From Paracoccaceae bacterium (GTDB taxonomy: Bacteria; Pseudomonadota; Alphaproteobacteria; Rhodobacterales; Rhodobacteraceae), in NCBI GenBank assembly GCA_019911965.1, contig JAIOJF010000054.1:1-45612 (forward strand): DNA of 45,612 nucleotides, read 5' to 3'. Below, piece after piece: positions 28,926 to 39,103 of this stretch (position 1 is its first letter; every line of letters begins with the position of its first letter). The notes below the pieces were generated by a model. The model ran no database searches, had not been told where the DNA came from, and worked only from the letters and a program-made list of their open reading frames with translations. The translations under genes were made by a program, and so were the position numbers.

Positions 28926-29339
28926 CTAGCCTTTGCGCCGCATCCGGATCACCACGTCGACCTTGGTAATCTCCATGCCCTCGGGCAAAGGTGGCAGGCT
29001 TTCAAAGCGCAATTCGCTTTTCGGCGCATCGGTCAGATCGCCGGTTTCTTCCCAGTAGTAATGCGGATGGTCATCGACGCGGGTATCGAAATACGAGGTA
29101 TTGCCGTCCATCGCGATCTCGGTCATCAGCCCGGCGGCACTGAAGGCGCGAAGTGTGTTGTAGACCGTTGCCAGCGATACCTGATCGCCGCTTTCCCGTG
29201 CACAGGCATGCAGGCTTTCCGCCGTGACATGGCGGTCCTGACCGTCGCCGACCAGGTGCCGCGCCAGCGCCAGCCGCTGACGTGTGGGCCTGAGGCCCGC
29301 GCCCTGCAGCCAGTGCGCACCTTTCTCGGTTGGGGTCAT
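28926..29339 (-). CDS. irr: Fur-family iron response regulator Irr
   Basis: This 137-residue DNA-binding regulator controls iron and haem genes in alphaproteobacteria. The winged-helix part reads GLRPTRQRLALARHL and VSLATVYNTLRAFSAAGL; the metal/dimer part has SYFDTRVDDHPHYYWEE. The C-terminus, ending DVVIRMRRKG, is typical of Irr and lacks the Cys pairs of Fur. No N-terminal Cys-Pro haem motif, as in Bradyrhizobium Irr, is present, which is usual for this order. It is divergent from fabA, and irr next to fabA is a common arrangement in Rhodobacterales. The ATG at 29339 has only a weak ribosome site; an in-frame extension to 29453 lacks support. Confidence 0.9.
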   Translation of the reverse strand: MTPTEKGAHWLQGAGLRPTRQRLALARHLVGDGQDRHVTAESLHACARESGDQVSLATVYNTLRAFSAAGLMTEIAMDGNTSYFDTRVDDHPHYYWEETGDLTDAPKSELRFESLPPLPEGMEITKVDVVIRMRRKG

Positions 29340-29519
29340 GACGCGTTGCGATCCCGTCTGGTCCTGTCGGGGGCGATTATCGCGGCTTTTCACGACGGAT
29401 TCAACGCCATTTGCCAGGGACCGCCCCCAGCATCCCGGTCTGGCCACTTGCAACGGCTTGGCGCGGGGTGATAGGAGGGTCCGGACCAGATTTCAGACGA
29501 TTATCGGAGCGCTGCCTGC

Positions 29520-30029
29520 ATGTCTCAATACCCATCCAGCTTTGACCGGGAAGGGCTGCTGAAATGCGCCCGAGGTGAACTTTTCGGGCCGGGCAATGCC
29601 CAGCTTCCAACCCCGCCGATGCTGATGATGGATCGGGTAACCGACATTTCCGGCGATCGCGGCGAACATGGCAAGGGCCATGTGGTGGCCGAGTTCGACA
29701 TCAACCCCGACCTCTGGTTCTTTGACTGCCATTTCCCCGGCAATCCGATCATGCCCGGCTGCCTGGGCCTGGATGGCCTGTGGCAATTGACCGGCTTCAA
29801 TCTGGGCTGGCGCGGCTGGCAGGGGCGCGGCTATGCTCTGGGCGCGGGCGAGGTCAAGCTGACCGGCATGGTCCGCCCGGACCGCAAGTTGCTGACCTAT
29901 TACGTCGATTTCACCAAGGCGATCCAGACCCGCCGCCTGACCATGGGCGTCGCCAACGGACGGGTCGAGGCCGATGGCGAAGTCATCTATCTGGTCAAGG
30001 ACATGAAAGTCGCGTTGTCAGCAAGCTGA
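29520..30029 (+). CDS. fabA: 3-hydroxydecanoyl-[ACP] dehydratase/isomerase
   Basis: FabA dehydrates 3-hydroxydecanoyl-ACP and isomerises the trans-2 to the cis-3 double bond, the entry to unsaturated fatty acids. The 169-residue product shows the hot-dog fold motif [20 protein letters not shown] with catalytic His71 and Asp85. The ATG at 29520 follows GGAGCG. It heads the fabA-fabB-fabI cluster, with 25 and 4 base gaps. The 180-base gap to the divergent irr probably contains both promoters; I could not assign boxes with confidence. Confidence 0.96.
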   Translation: MSQYPSSFDREGLLKCARGELFGPGNAQLPTPPMLMMDRVTDISGDRGEHGKGHVVAEFDINPDLWFFDCHFPGNPIMPGCLGLDGLWQLTGFNLGWRGWQGRGYALGAGEVKLTGMVRPDRKLLTYYVDFTKAIQTRRLTMGVANGRVEADGEVIYLVKDMKVALSAS

Positions 30030-30054
30030 CACGCCGAAGCCAAGGAGAGCGCCC

Positions 30055-31281
30055 ATGCGTCGCGTCGTCATTACCGGGATCGGGATCATCTCGTCCATCG
30101 GCAACAACGCCGAAGAAGTCACGCAATCGCTGAAGGACGGGCGATCCGGCATCATCGCCTCGCCCGACATGGCCGAACACGGCTTTCGCAGCCAGATCCA
30201 CGGCGCGCCGCAGATCGACGTGACCGAACATATCGACAAGCGCAACATGCGCTTCATGGGACCGGGGGCGGCCTATAATTTCCTGGCGATGGAACAGGCG
30301 ATTGCCGATTCCGGGCTTGAGGACAAGGATGTCTCGAACGAACGCACCGGGCTGGTCATGGGCTCGGGCGGGCCGTCCACCTCGAACTTTTTCAACGCGC
30401 ATCAGATCGTGATCGAAAAGGGCGCGCCCAAACGGATGGGTCCGTTCATGGTGACGCGCTGCATGTCGTCGACCAATTCGGCCTGCCTTGCGACGCCGTT
30501 CAAGATCAAGGGCGTGAATTATTCGATCACCTCGGCCTGCTCCACCAGCGCCCATTGCATCGGCAACGGGGTCGAGCAGATCCAGATGGGCAAGCAGGAT
30601 ATCGTGTTTGCCGGTGGCGGCGAGGAACTGGACTGGACGCTGTCCTGCCTGTTCGACGCGATGGGCGCGATGTCGTCGAAATACAACGCCACCCCGGACA
30701 AGGCCAGCCGCGCCTTTGACGCCAATCGCGACGGCTTTGTCATTGCCGGCGGTGGCGGCGTGGTGGTGCTGGAAGACCTCGATCACGCGCTGGCGCGCGG
30801 TGCGAAAATCTATGCCGAGGTTACCGGCTACGGGGCCACGTCGGATGGCTATGACATGGTTGCCCCCTCCGGCGAGGGCGGCGAACGCTCGATGCGGCTG
30901 GCGGTTTCGACACTGGGCGAGCGCAAGGTGAGCTATATCAACGCGCATGGCACCTCCACCCCGGCGGGCGACGTGACCGAGGTTGAGGCGGTGCGCCGGG
31001 TGTTCGGCGATGGCTCCACGCCGCCGATCTCGTCCACCAAATCGCTGACCGGCCACAGCCTGGGCGCGACCGGCGTGCAGGAGGCGATCTATTCCCTGCT
31101 GATGATGCAAAACGGCTTCATCACCGCCTCGGTCAATGTCGAAACCCTGGACCCGGCGCTGAAACCGGCCGAGATCGTGACGACACGGCGCGACAACGTG
31201 GAATTCGACACCGTCCTTTCCAACAGCTTCGGCTTCGGCGGCACCAATGCGACGCTGGCCATGAGCAAGTATCAGGGGTAA
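30055..31281 (+). CDS. fabB: 3-oxoacyl-[ACP] synthase I
   Basis: FabB condenses malonyl-ACP with cis-3-decenoyl-ACP and later intermediates, so it works directly after FabA in unsaturated fatty acid synthesis. The 408-residue thiolase-fold enzyme has nucleophile Cys162 in [11 protein letters not shown] and the catalytic histidines in [11 protein letters not shown] and TGHSLGATG. The C-terminal [10 protein letters not shown] loop is present. Start and length are typical. A GGAG site (AAGGAGAGCGCCC) precedes the ATG. Confidence 0.96.
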   Translation: MRRVVITGIGIISSIGNNAEEVTQSLKDGRSGIIASPDMAEHGFRSQIHGAPQIDVTEHIDKRNMRFMGPGAAYNFLAMEQAIADSGLEDKDVSNERTGLVMGSGGPSTSNFFNAHQIVIEKGAPKRMGPFMVTRCMSSTNSACLATPFKIKGVNYSITSACSTSAHCIGNGVEQIQMGKQDIVFAGGGEELDWTLSCLFDAMGAMSSKYNATPDKASRAFDANRDGFVIAGGGGVVVLEDLDHALARGAKIYAEVTGYGATSDGYDMVAPSGEGGERSMRLAVSTLGERKVSYINAHGTSTPAGDVTEVEAVRRVFGDGSTPPISSTKSLTGHSLGATGVQEAIYSLLMMQNGFITASVNVETLDPALKPAEIVTTRRDNVEFDTVLSNSFGFGGTNATLAMSKYQG

Positions 31282-31285
31282 GCCG

Positions 31286-32074
31286 ATGGCGGATCTGATG
31301 AAAGGCAAGCGCGGCCTGATCATGGGGGTCGCCAATGACAAGTCCATCGCCTGGGGCATCGCCCGCGCGATGGCTGCCGAGGGCGCGGAACTGGCCTTCA
31401 CCTATCAGGGCGAGGCCTTCGGCAAGCGGCTGGCCCCGCTGGCGGAAAGCATCGGCTCCACCATCCTTGTCGATGCTGATGTGACCGACGACGCCTCGCT
31501 CGACCTGGCGTTTTCCACGCTGGAACGCGAATGGGGCAGCCTCGATTTCCTGGTCCATGCCATCGCCTATTCAGACAAGACCGAACTGACCGGGCGCTTC
31601 ATCAATACCAGCCGCGCCAATTTCAAGAATTCGCTGGATATCTCGTGCTATTCTTTGATCGAGGTCGCCCGCCGCGCCCGGCCATTGATGGCAAATGGCG
31701 GCACCATCCTGACCATGACCTATCAGGGATCGAACCGGGTAACGCCCTATTACAACGTGATGGGCGTCGCCAAGGCGGCGCTGGAAAGCGCGGTGCGGTA
31801 TCTGGCCAATGATCTCGGCCCGGAAGGCATCCGCGTCAACGCGATCAGCCCGGGGCCGATGCGCACGCTGGCCGGTGCAGCGATTGGCGGGGCGCGCAAG
31901 ACCTATCGCGCAACCCAGGAAAACGCCCCCATGCGCGCCAATGCAACGCTGGAGGCGGTGGGCGGCACGGCGGTTTACCTCGCCTCGGATTACGGCGCCT
32001 GCACCACCGGCGAGATCGTGCGGGTCGATGGCGGCTATCACGTTCTGGGAATGGCGCAGCCCGAAAACCTCTGA
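31286..32074 (+). CDS. fabI: Enoyl-[ACP] reductase (NADH)
   Basis: FabI reduces trans-2-enoyl-ACP in the last step of each elongation cycle. The 262-residue short-chain dehydrogenase-like protein starts with GLIMGVANDKSIAWGIARAM, the nucleotide-binding motif of FabI, and has the YYNVMGVAKAALE segment with the Tyr-x6-Lys catalytic pair, and ends RVDGGYHVLGM. It follows fabB by 4 bases. FabI is the usual target of triclosan-type inhibitors, and no duplicate enzyme is seen here. Confidence 0.95.
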   Translation: MADLMKGKRGLIMGVANDKSIAWGIARAMAAEGAELAFTYQGEAFGKRLAPLAESIGSTILVDADVTDDASLDLAFSTLEREWGSLDFLVHAIAYSDKTELTGRFINTSRANFKNSLDISCYSLIEVARRARPLMANGGTILTMTYQGSNRVTPYYNVMGVAKAALESAVRYLANDLGPEGIRVNAISPGPMRTLAGAAIGGARKTYRATQENAPMRANATLEAVGGTAVYLASDYGACTTGEIVRVDGGYHVLGMAQPENL

Positions 32075-32090
32075 TCCGGCGGAGGATTCG

Positions 32091-32849
32091 GTGGCGGCGA
32101 AATACGACCATATCGGCCAGGGCTATGCCATGCGTCGCCGCCCCGATCCGCGCATCGCGGCCCGTATCGCAGCCGCGCTTGGACCGGCGGAAACCGTGCT
32201 GAATGTCGGGGCCGGGGCGGGATCGTATGAGCCATTGAATGCCCGGGTTACGGCGGTCGAGCCATCGCCTGAAATGATCGCCCAGCGTCCGCAATCCGAC
32301 GCGGTGGTCATTCAGGCCAGTGCCGAAGCCCTGCCCTTCACCGACAAGTCCTTCGATGCGGCAATGGCGGTGCTGACGGTGCATCACTGGCAAGATCAGG
32401 CGCAGGGCCTGCGCGAGATGCGCCGGGTAACGCGCGGGCCGGTGGTGATCCTGACCTATGATCCGGGATTCCACGATTTCTGGCTGACGGATTATCTGCC
32501 GGAACTGATCGCGCTGGACGATCGCCAGATGCCGGACCTTGCGGAATATGCAAGATGGCTTGGCCCGGTCGAGGTGACACCGGTGCCGATCCCGCATGAT
32601 TGCTCGGACGGCTTTCTCTGCGCCAACTGGCGGCGGCCGGCGGCCTATCTTGACGCACAGGTGCGCGCCGGAAGCTCTTCGTTCTGGGCTATTGGCGACA
32701 TTTCCGCCGCCCTGCAAAAGCTGCAACGCGATCTGGACAGCGGGGCCTGGGCGCGCAGATACGGCCATCTGCTGGGCATGGACGAATGCGATTGCGGCTA
32801 TCGGCTGATCCGCTCGCACCCGCATTCCCGGCCTTTCGCCGTAATGTGA
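32091..32849 (+). CDS. Class I SAM-dependent methyltransferase
   Basis: The 252-residue protein has motif I VLNVGAGAGSYEP, a downstream acidic VEPSPEMIAQRP, and the ALPFTDKSFDAAMAVLTVHH region of UbiE/Methyltransf_11-like enzymes. The start is GTG at 32091, 5 bases after GGAGG and 16 bases after the fabI stop; the open frame extends upstream but only as a shadow of fabI. The substrate is unknown. Its tight spacing suggests co-transcription with fabI, though not necessarily a lipid role. The C-terminus contains a Cys pair (DECDCGYR). Confidence 0.85.
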   Translation: MAAKYDHIGQGYAMRRRPDPRIAARIAAALGPAETVLNVGAGAGSYEPLNARVTAVEPSPEMIAQRPQSDAVVIQASAEALPFTDKSFDAAMAVLTVHHWQDQAQGLREMRRVTRGPVVILTYDPGFHDFWLTDYLPELIALDDRQMPDLAEYARWLGPVEVTPVPIPHDCSDGFLCANWRRPAAYLDAQVRAGSSSFWAIGDISAALQKLQRDLDSGAWARRYGHLLGMDECDCGYRLIRSHPHSRPFAVM

Positions 32850-32884
32850 TTTGTGCAAGTCTCGAACGGCAAAAAGGAATCCCC

Positions 32885-33574
32885 ATGCCCATCACCACAT
32901 GCGTCTTCGATGCCTACGGCACCTTGTTCGATGTCACCGCCGCCGCCCGGCAAGCCGCCGCCGAACCGGGCCGCGAGGCCCTGGCCGCGACATGGCAAAA
33001 GCTCGCCAATGACTGGCGGCTGAAACAGTTGCAATACACCTGGCTGCGCGCCCTGGCCGATGCCCATACCGATTTCTGGGAGGTCACGCAAAACGGCCTC
33101 GACTACGCGCTGGAGGCAAATGGCCTCGACGGCGACACGGAATTACGCGAACGCCTGCTGGCGCTGTATTGGGAGCTGGCGGCCTATCCGGAGGTTCCGG
33201 CGATGCTGGCCGCGCTGAAGGCGCAAGGGATGAATAACGCGATCCTGTCCAACGGCTCGCCAGCCATGCTGGATGGCGCGGTGCAATCTGCCGGTATCGG
33301 CGAAGTACTGGACGCGGTGCTGAGCGTGCAGGATGTCGGCATCTTCAAGCCGCATGCAACCGTCTACGATCTGGTCGCCAAACGCTTTGGCACAACGCCC
33401 GATCAGGTGCTGTTCGTTTCGTCCAATTGCTGGGATGCCTGCGCGGCGGCCGGGCGCGGGTTCCGCGTGGCCTGGGTCAACCGCAGCGCCGAGCCGATGG
33501 ACCGCCTGCCGTGGCAACCCGATATCGTGCTGGACGACCTGACCACCATCCCCGCATTCGCAAAAGGTGCCTGA
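32885..33574 (+). CDS. Haloacid dehalogenase, type II (HAD superfamily)
   Basis: This 229-residue cytoplasmic hydrolase has the HAD nucleophile Asp9 in VFDAYGTLFD, motif II ILSNGSP, Lys in VGIFKPHATVYDL, and the SSNCWDACAA motif of type II haloacid dehalogenases. It could release halide from L-2-haloacids, although many such annotated proteins act on phosphates. The ATG at 32885 follows AAGGA at good spacing. The stop overlaps the next start by one base (TGATG). Confidence 0.88.
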   Translation: MPITTCVFDAYGTLFDVTAAARQAAAEPGREALAATWQKLANDWRLKQLQYTWLRALADAHTDFWEVTQNGLDYALEANGLDGDTELRERLLALYWELAAYPEVPAMLAALKAQGMNNAILSNGSPAMLDGAVQSAGIGEVLDAVLSVQDVGIFKPHATVYDLVAKRFGTTPDQVLFVSSNCWDACAAAGRGFRVAWVNRSAEPMDRLPWQPDIVLDDLTTIPAFAKGA

Positions 33575-34398
33575 TGCCACATTTCAAGACCTCCGACGGG
33601 CTGAACCTGCATTATTGGGACGACGGCAGCGGCACGCCTGTCCTGTGCCTGCCGGGCCTGACCCGCAGCGGCCACGATTTCGATGAAATGGCACCGCATC
33701 TGTCCGGCATCCGCCTGATCCGGCTGGATTCCAGGGGACGCGGCAGATCCGACTGGGACCCCGAGCCGCTGAACTACACCGTTCCGATCGAGGCTCGCGA
33801 TGCGCTGCAATTGCTGGATCATCTGGGACTGGACAAGGTGGGCGTCATCGGCACGTCGCGCGGCGGCATGCTGGCGATGCTGATCGCGGCGATGGCCAAA
33901 AACCGGCTGTCGGGCGTGCTGTTGAACGATGTCGGGCCGGTGCTGGACAAGGCCGACCTGAAGGTGATCGTTGATTCCGTAGGTCGCAATCCGCCTTACA
34001 AGGATTACGAGGACGCCGAAAAGCGCTATCCGAACGACTGGCCCGGCTTTCCCGGTGTTCCGGCGGAACGCTGGCAGGTGGAGGTTCGCCGCCTCTGGCA
34101 GGAAACCCCGGACGGTCTGGCAATCCGCTATGATCCCGGGCTGAAAATCGCCACCGAGGCGGTGTTCAACGGTCCCGAGGCCGATCTCTGGCCGCTGTTC
34201 GACGCGATGGCGGGCCTGCCGCTGGCGCTGCTTCGCGGTGCCAATTCGCGCCTGCTGACGCCGGAAACAGTTGGCGAAATGCGCCGCCGCCGCCCCGACA
34301 TGCTGTTCGCCAACGTGCCGGACCGCGCCCATATCCCGTTCCTCGACGAGGCCGAAAGCCTCGACATCATCCGCCGTTGGATCGGCTTGCTGGGATGA
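33574..34398 (+). CDS. Alpha/beta hydrolase
   Basis: The 274-residue product has the alpha/beta hydrolase fold with nucleophile Ser95 in GTSRGG, an oxyanion-type LPGLTRSG loop, and the catalytic His in VPDRAHIPFLDE. No signal peptide is seen, so it is cytoplasmic. The ATG overlaps the dehalogenase stop by one base, and its own stop overlaps the dehydratase start by four bases, so the three are coupled. The natural ester or amide substrate is unknown. Confidence 0.88.
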   Translation: MPHFKTSDGLNLHYWDDGSGTPVLCLPGLTRSGHDFDEMAPHLSGIRLIRLDSRGRGRSDWDPEPLNYTVPIEARDALQLLDHLGLDKVGVIGTSRGGMLAMLIAAMAKNRLSGVLLNDVGPVLDKADLKVIVDSVGRNPPYKDYEDAEKRYPNDWPGFPGVPAERWQVEVRRLWQETPDGLAIRYDPGLKIATEAVFNGPEADLWPLFDAMAGLPLALLRGANSRLLTPETVGEMRRRRPDMLFANVPDRAHIPFLDEAESLDIIRRWIGLLG

Positions 34399-35369
34399 GC
34401 GATTTCGCCATGATCCGCGCCGCCGCCGAGCGTGCGCGCGGCCATGTGCGGCGCACACCGCTCCTGTCCTCGCCCTTCCTCGATCAGATCGCGGGGCGGC
34501 GCGTCTTCGTCAAGGCGGAATGCCTGCAACATACCGGCAGCTTCAAGTTTCGCGGCGGCTGGTCCGCCCTGTCCGGCCTGCCAGCCACAACCCGGCAAAA
34601 GGGCGTGATCGCGTTTTCCTCGGGCAATCACGCACAGGGTGTGGCGCTGGCGGCGAAACTGCACGGCACAGCTTCGGTCATCATTATGCCCTCGGACGCG
34701 CCCGCCCTGAAGATCGCCAATACAAGCGCCTTGGGGGCCGAGGTGATCCTCTATGATCGCAACGCCGAGGACCGCGACGCCATCGGTGCCCGCCTGTCCG
34801 CGGAACGCGGCCTGACACTGATCAAACCGTTCGACGAACCGCTGGTGATCGCGGGCCAGGGCACGACGGGGCTTGAAATCGCTGAACAGGCGGCCAGCGA
34901 AGGCATCGAGGCCGCGCAGGTGCTGGTGCCCTGCGGCGGCGGCGGCCTGACGGCCGGGATCGCGCTGGCGCTGGCGGAAACCGCCCCCGGCATGGTCGTG
35001 CGCCCCTGCGAGCCGGAAGGCTTCGACGACGCGATCCGCTCGCTGCAATCCGGGCGGATCGAGCGCAACGCAGCGCAATCCGGCTCGATCTGCGATGCCA
35101 TCGTCACGCCGTCACCGGGCAATCTGACTTTCCCGATCATGCAGCGCCTGTGCCAGCCCGGCCTCGCGGTCAGCGACGACGATTGCCTGAAAGCAATGGC
35201 ATTGGCATTCCTGCGCCTGAAAATCGTTCTGGAACCCGGCGGCGCGGTGGCGCTGGCGGCGGCGCTGTTTCACGGCCAGAGCCTGCCGGAAGGCGATCTG
35301 ATCGCAATTGCCTCTGGCGGCAATGTCGATGCGGACATGTTCGCTCGGGCGCTGAGCAGCCTGGACTGA
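34395..35369 (+). CDS. Threonine/serine dehydratase-like PLP enzyme
   Basis: The 324-residue fold-type II pyridoxal-phosphate enzyme has the Schiff-base Lys51 in TGSFKFRGG, the SSGNHAQGVALAA substrate loop and the phosphate-binding CGGGGL. There is no C-terminal ACT regulatory domain, so it is of the short catabolic threonine dehydratase / serine racemase type. The start ATG at 34395 overlaps the hydrolase stop by four bases. It ends 62 bases before the convergent YodC-like gene. Confidence 0.9.
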   Translation: MSDFAMIRAAAERARGHVRRTPLLSSPFLDQIAGRRVFVKAECLQHTGSFKFRGGWSALSGLPATTRQKGVIAFSSGNHAQGVALAAKLHGTASVIIMPSDAPALKIANTSALGAEVILYDRNAEDRDAIGARLSAERGLTLIKPFDEPLVIAGQGTTGLEIAEQAASEGIEAAQVLVPCGGGGLTAGIALALAETAPGMVVRPCEPEGFDDAIRSLQSGRIERNAAQSGSICDAIVTPSPGNLTFPIMQRLCQPGLAVSDDDCLKAMALAFLRLKIVLEPGGAVALAAALFHGQSLPEGDLIAIASGGNVDADMFARALSSLD

Positions 35370-35393
35370 CCGCAACTTGATCGCGTCAGCGAC

Positions 35394-35420
35394 GGTGCCG
35401 GGCGGGAGCGCTCCGGCACC
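35394..35420. terminator. Hairpin between convergent genes
   Basis: GGTGCCGG (35394-35401) and CCGGCACC (35413-35420) pair perfectly around 11 bases, between the convergent dehydratase and YodC-like genes. Neither side has a T-run, so bidirectional termination is only inferred from the position. Confidence 0.45.
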
Positions 35421-35431
35421 GCGCGCAAACC

Positions 35432-35737
35432 TCAATCCTTGCGGAAATATTTCTTCTCGCGCGGCTTGCCGTCCCATCCGGGCTTGCCGCGCGGCTTGTC
35501 GTCGGCGCGCGCGCCGCCACCTTCGCGATCGCCGCGATAGGGCTTGCCCTTGCCCGCACCGCGATCATCCTCGCGGAATTCCCACTTCTTCAGCAGCACC
35601 GTGTTGAAGCTGTCGCGCCCGATCTGGCCTTCGTGACACCAGACGCAGGACACGGCATCGCCATCCACCGCCTCGACCCCCATGCGCATCGACCCGGCGG
35701 TCAGCACGACGATATCCCCGATTGCGAAGTCAGCCAT
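35432..35737 (-). CDS. YodC-like DUF2158 protein with basic Gly-rich tail
   Basis: The first 60 residues (MADFAIGDIVVLTAGSMRMG, then VSCVWCHEGQIGRDSFNTVLL) match the small DUF2158/YodC family. The last 40 residues are a low-complexity tail dense in Arg, Lys, Gly and Asp, resembling an RNA-binding tail. The ATG at 35737 is preceded by AAGGAACGG; an in-frame start at 35758 has no good site. Length 101 residues. It is downstream of trpB with an 85-base gap. Function unknown. Confidence 0.8.
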   Translation of the reverse strand: MADFAIGDIVVLTAGSMRMGVEAVDGDAVSCVWCHEGQIGRDSFNTVLLKKWEFREDDRGAGKGKPYRGDREGGGARADDKPRGKPGWDGKPREKKYFRKD

Positions 35738-35822
35738 GATTGCCGTTCCTTTTGCCAAGCGTTGCAGGAGGCCGCGTATAGTGTGATCGCGGCACCAAGG
35801 AAAGCCCTATTCGCAATCGCGA

Positions 35823-37061
35823 TCAGACAGCCTTGCCCATGTCGAAATCGAGCGCCTTTGCGACGGTGAAAATGTCCTTGTCGCCGCGCCCGCACATGTT
35901 CATCACGATGATATGGTCTTTTGGCAGGTCCGGCGCGATCTTCATCACATGCGCCAGCGCATGGCTTGGCTCCAGCGCCGGAATGATACCCTCGGTGGTG
36001 CAGCAAAGCTGGAACGCCGCCAGCGCTTCGGCATCGGTGATCGAGACATATTCGGCGCGTCCGACATCATGCAGCCAGGAATGTTCCGGCCCGATACCGG
36101 GATAATCGAGGCCCGCCGAGATCGAGAAACCTTCCTGGATCTGCCCGTCATCGTCCTGCAACAGATAGGTGCGGTTGCCATGCAGCACCCCGGGCCGCCC
36201 GCCGGTCAGCGAGGCGCAATGCTCCATCCTGGCGTTCACACCCTTGCCGCCGGCCTCGACCCCGATGATCCGCACCTCCTTGTCATCGAGGAAGGGAAAG
36301 AACAGCCCCATCGCGTTTGACCCGCCTCCGATAGCGGCGATCAGCGTGTCGGGCAGACGGCCCTCGCCTTCCTGCTCGGCCAGTTGCCAGCGTACTTCCT
36401 TGCCGATGATCGACTGGAAATCGCGCACCATCGCCGGATAGGGGTGCGGCCCGGCCACCGTGCCGATGCAGTAAAAGGTATTGTCGACATAGGTCACCCA
36501 GTCGCGCAGCGCATCGTTCATCGCGTCCTTCAGCGTGCCGCGCCCCGAGGTCACCGGCACCACCTTGGCCCCAAGCAGGCGCATGCGGAACACGTTCGGG
36601 GCCTGGCGTTCGACATCATGGGCACCCATATAGACCACGCATTCCAGCCCGAAGCGGGCGCAGACGGTGGCGGTGGCGACGCCATGCTGGCCGGCCCCGG
36701 TTTCGGCGATGATGCGGGTCTTGCCCATGCGGCGCGCCAGCAGGATCTGGCCCAGTACGTTGTTGATCTTGTGCGCGCCGGTATGGTTCAACTCGTCACG
36801 CTTCATGTAGATTTTCGCGCCGCCCAGTTCGCGGCTCAGACGCTCGGCATGATAAAGCGGCGATGGGCGGCCGACGTAATGCTGCCACAGCCAGTCCATC
36901 TCGGCCCAGAAGTCCGGGTCGGTCTTGGCTTTCTCGTATTCCGCCTCAAGATCGAGGATCAGCGGCATCAGGGTTTCGGACACGAACCGCCCGCCGAAAT
37001 CGCCGAACCGGCCGCGCTCGTCCGGGCCGGCCATGAAGGAATTGAAAAGCTCGTTGGCCAT
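35823..37061 (-). CDS. trpB: Tryptophan synthase beta chain
   Basis: TrpB joins indole and serine to make tryptophan, with PLP. The 412-residue product has the PLP Lys98 in [10 protein letters not shown], the [12 protein letters not shown] motif and the GGGSNAMG phosphate-binding loop. The start [10 protein letters not shown] at 37061 fits the family length and has AAGG about 10 bases upstream; a longer frame to 37205 overlaps the space before the antiporter gene and is not needed. trpF lies 2 kb upstream on the same strand, separated by an antiporter gene, and trpA is absent from the window. Confidence 0.95.
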   Translation of the reverse strand: MANELFNSFMAGPDERGRFGDFGGRFVSETLMPLILDLEAEYEKAKTDPDFWAEMDWLWQHYVGRPSPLYHAERLSRELGGAKIYMKRDELNHTGAHKINNVLGQILLARRMGKTRIIAETGAGQHGVATATVCARFGLECVVYMGAHDVERQAPNVFRMRLLGAKVVPVTSGRGTLKDAMNDALRDWVTYVDNTFYCIGTVAGPHPYPAMVRDFQSIIGKEVRWQLAEQEGEGRLPDTLIAAIGGGSNAMGLFFPFLDDKEVRIIGVEAGGKGVNARMEHCASLTGGRPGVLHGNRTYLLQDDDGQIQEGFSISAGLDYPGIGPEHSWLHDVGRAEYVSITDAEALAAFQLCCTTEGIIPALEPSHALAHVMKIAPDLPKDHIIVMNMCGRGDKDIFTVAKALDFDMGKAV

Positions 37062-37141
37062 GTCGCTTACACCTTGTTTGCTGCCGGAACCATGTATCGG
37101 GATATCGTCAGGCGGTAAAGACATGCCCGCGCCTTTCGCGA

Positions 37142-39019
37142 TCATCCATCGCCCGCCTCCGCAGCGTCCCCGGCGGCGATCCGGCCTTTCAACTGCTGCT
37201 CCCAATCGGCCATCAATTCCTTCACCTTGTCGACATAGGGCTGGTTGTCGGCGATCGGAATGTCGATATCGTACAACTCGGCCAGCTCGACCATCGTGGC
37301 GCGGTCCATATCCTCGAACTCGGCCGCGATCCGGGTCGCCCTGGCGGCAGGCACGCCCAGCGCCTGGATGGCCGAGCGCCCCATCCGAACCGAAGCGTCA
37401 TAAGTTTCGCGGATGATGTCACGGCAACCGATCGACCACAGATCATAGACATGGTCGCGATCCACCGCCCGCGCCGTCACATGCAGGTTCGGATAGGTTT
37501 TCAGCGCGTAGCGCACCAGCCCGGTGATGCTTTCCTTGTCGTCAATCGCCACCACCAGCAGGCTGGCCTCGGCGATCCCGGCGGCGTGCAACAGGTCGGG
37601 GCGCGTGGCATCGCCGTAATAGACATGCAGGCCGAATTTCCTGAGCATATCCAGTTGCGCGGAGGAGAAATCAATCACCGTGGTCTCGTAGCCGGCGGTG
37701 CGCAGCATCCGGTTGACGATACCGCCCACCCGCCCGTGCCCGGCGATGATGATCCTGCCCTTCGGGGCAATGGCATCCGCCTCACGGTCCTGATCCTGCG
37801 CGTATTTCGGCGCGATCAACCGGTCAAACAGGATGAAAAGGGCGGGCGTCAGCAGCATTGACATCGCCACCACCAGCAGCAACTGATCCGCCACCGAAGC
37901 CGGGATCACGCCGCTGGTGACGGTGAAGGACAACAGCACGAAGCCGAACTCGCCCGCCTGTGCCAGCCCCAGCGCGAACAGCCATCTATCCGCGCCCTGC
38001 AGCTTGAACAGCCAGCCGATCACCAAAAGCACCGCCGCCTTCAGCGCGATCAGCCCCAGCGTCATGGCGATGATACTGCCGATATTGTCGAACAGCAGGG
38101 CAAAGTTGATGCCCGCCCCGACAGTCATGAAGAACAGGCCCAGAAGCAGGCCCTTGAACGGGTCGATATCGCTTTCCAATTCGTGGCGGTATTCGCTGTT
38201 GGCCAGCACCACCCCGGCCAGAAAGGTGCCGAGCGCCGGTGACAGGCCCACCAGCGACATCAATAGCGCGATGCCGACAACCAGCATCAGCGCGGTGGCG
38301 GTGAACAATTCGCGCAGCCGTGCGCCCGAGATGAAGCGGAAGACCGGGCGCGTCAGGTAAGACCCGCCCAGCACCACCAAGCCAATCGCCGCCACGGTTA
38401 CCAGCGCCGTCTGCCAGCCGTTCAGCCCCGCCACAAGGCTGAGCGCTGCGCCATGCCCGCCCTCGTTGCCATGACCGGCCACCACCTGAACGCCGTGCAG
38501 CAAATCCGGGTTCGCCAGCAGCGGGATCAGCGCCAGCATTGGGATAACGGCGATATCCTGAAACAGCAGCACCGAGAATCCGGCCTGCCCGCCATCGCTT
38601 TTCATCAGGCCCTTTTCATTCAGCGTCTGCAGCACGATGGCGGTGGATGACAGCGCCAGCACCAGCCCGATTGCCAGGCTGACCGTCATCGGCTGGCCCA
38701 GCGCCATCGCCACCAGCATCACCGCCCCCGCACTGCCCGCCACCTGCAAACCGCCCAGCCCCAGCAGGCGGTTGCGCATCTGCCACAGGAGTTTCGGCTC
38801 CAGCTCCATGCCGACCAGAAACAGCATCATCACCACGCCGAATTCGGCGAAATGCTGGATCGACACGACATCGACATGCAGCAGCGCCAGCAGCGGGCTG
38901 ATCAGGATACCGGCGATCAGATATCCCAGCACCGAGCCCAGGCCGAAACGTGCGGCAATCGGCACCGACACGACACCGGCACATAGAAAGATGAAGGCAA
39001 GCAGCAGGAAATCAGTCAT
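37142..39019 (-). CDS. Kef-type K+/H+ antiporter (CPA2) with RCK domain
   Basis: The 625-residue inner-membrane protein has about 12 transmembrane helices of the Na+/H+ exchanger fold (first half ending near residue 385) with [13 protein letters not shown] and [19 protein letters not shown], typical of KefB/KefC/YbaL. Its C-terminal cytoplasmic part holds an NAD-binding TrkA-N/RCK domain, starting [13 protein letters not shown] (about residue 415) with [11 protein letters not shown] glutathione-gated KefC would need a KefF/KefG partner gene; none is adjacent. It interrupts the trpF-trpB pairing that is common in this order. Confidence 0.92.
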   Translation of the reverse strand: MTDFLLLAFIFLCAGVVSVPIAARFGLGSVLGYLIAGILISPLLALLHVDVVSIQHFAEFGVVMMLFLVGMELEPKLLWQMRNRLLGLGGLQVAGSAGAVMLVAMALGQPMTVSLAIGLVLALSSTAIVLQTLNEKGLMKSDGGQAGFSVLLFQDIAVIPMLALIPLLANPDLLHGVQVVAGHGNEGGHGAALSLVAGLNGWQTALVTVAAIGLVVLGGSYLTRPVFRFISGARLRELFTATALMLVVGIALLMSLVGLSPALGTFLAGVVLANSEYRHELESDIDPFKGLLLGLFFMTVGAGINFALLFDNIGSIIAMTLGLIALKAAVLLVIGWLFKLQGADRWLFALGLAQAGEFGFVLLSFTVTSGVIPASVADQLLLVVAMSMLLTPALFILFDRLIAPKYAQDQDREADAIAPKGRIIIAGHGRVGGIVNRMLRTAGYETTVIDFSSAQLDMLRKFGLHVYYGDATRPDLLHAAGIAEASLLVVAIDDKESITGLVRYALKTYPNLHVTARAVDRDHVYDLWSIGCRDIIRETYDASVRMGRSAIQALGVPAARATRIAAEFEDMDRATMVELAELYDIDIPIADNQPYVDKVKELMADWEQQLKGRIAAGDAAEAGDG

Positions 39020-39103
39020 GGAAATGGCCCCGGTTCAGTGCTGGATTTGCCACCCTAGGCGTTTTGGACAAGATGCGCCACCTTGCCCGGAAATCCGGGC
39101 CTG

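Noticed and set aside
29340-29519. Iron control element or FNR site between irr and fabA
   Set aside because: I looked for a TTTAGAA-type or TTG-N8-CAA dyad and found none good enough to report.
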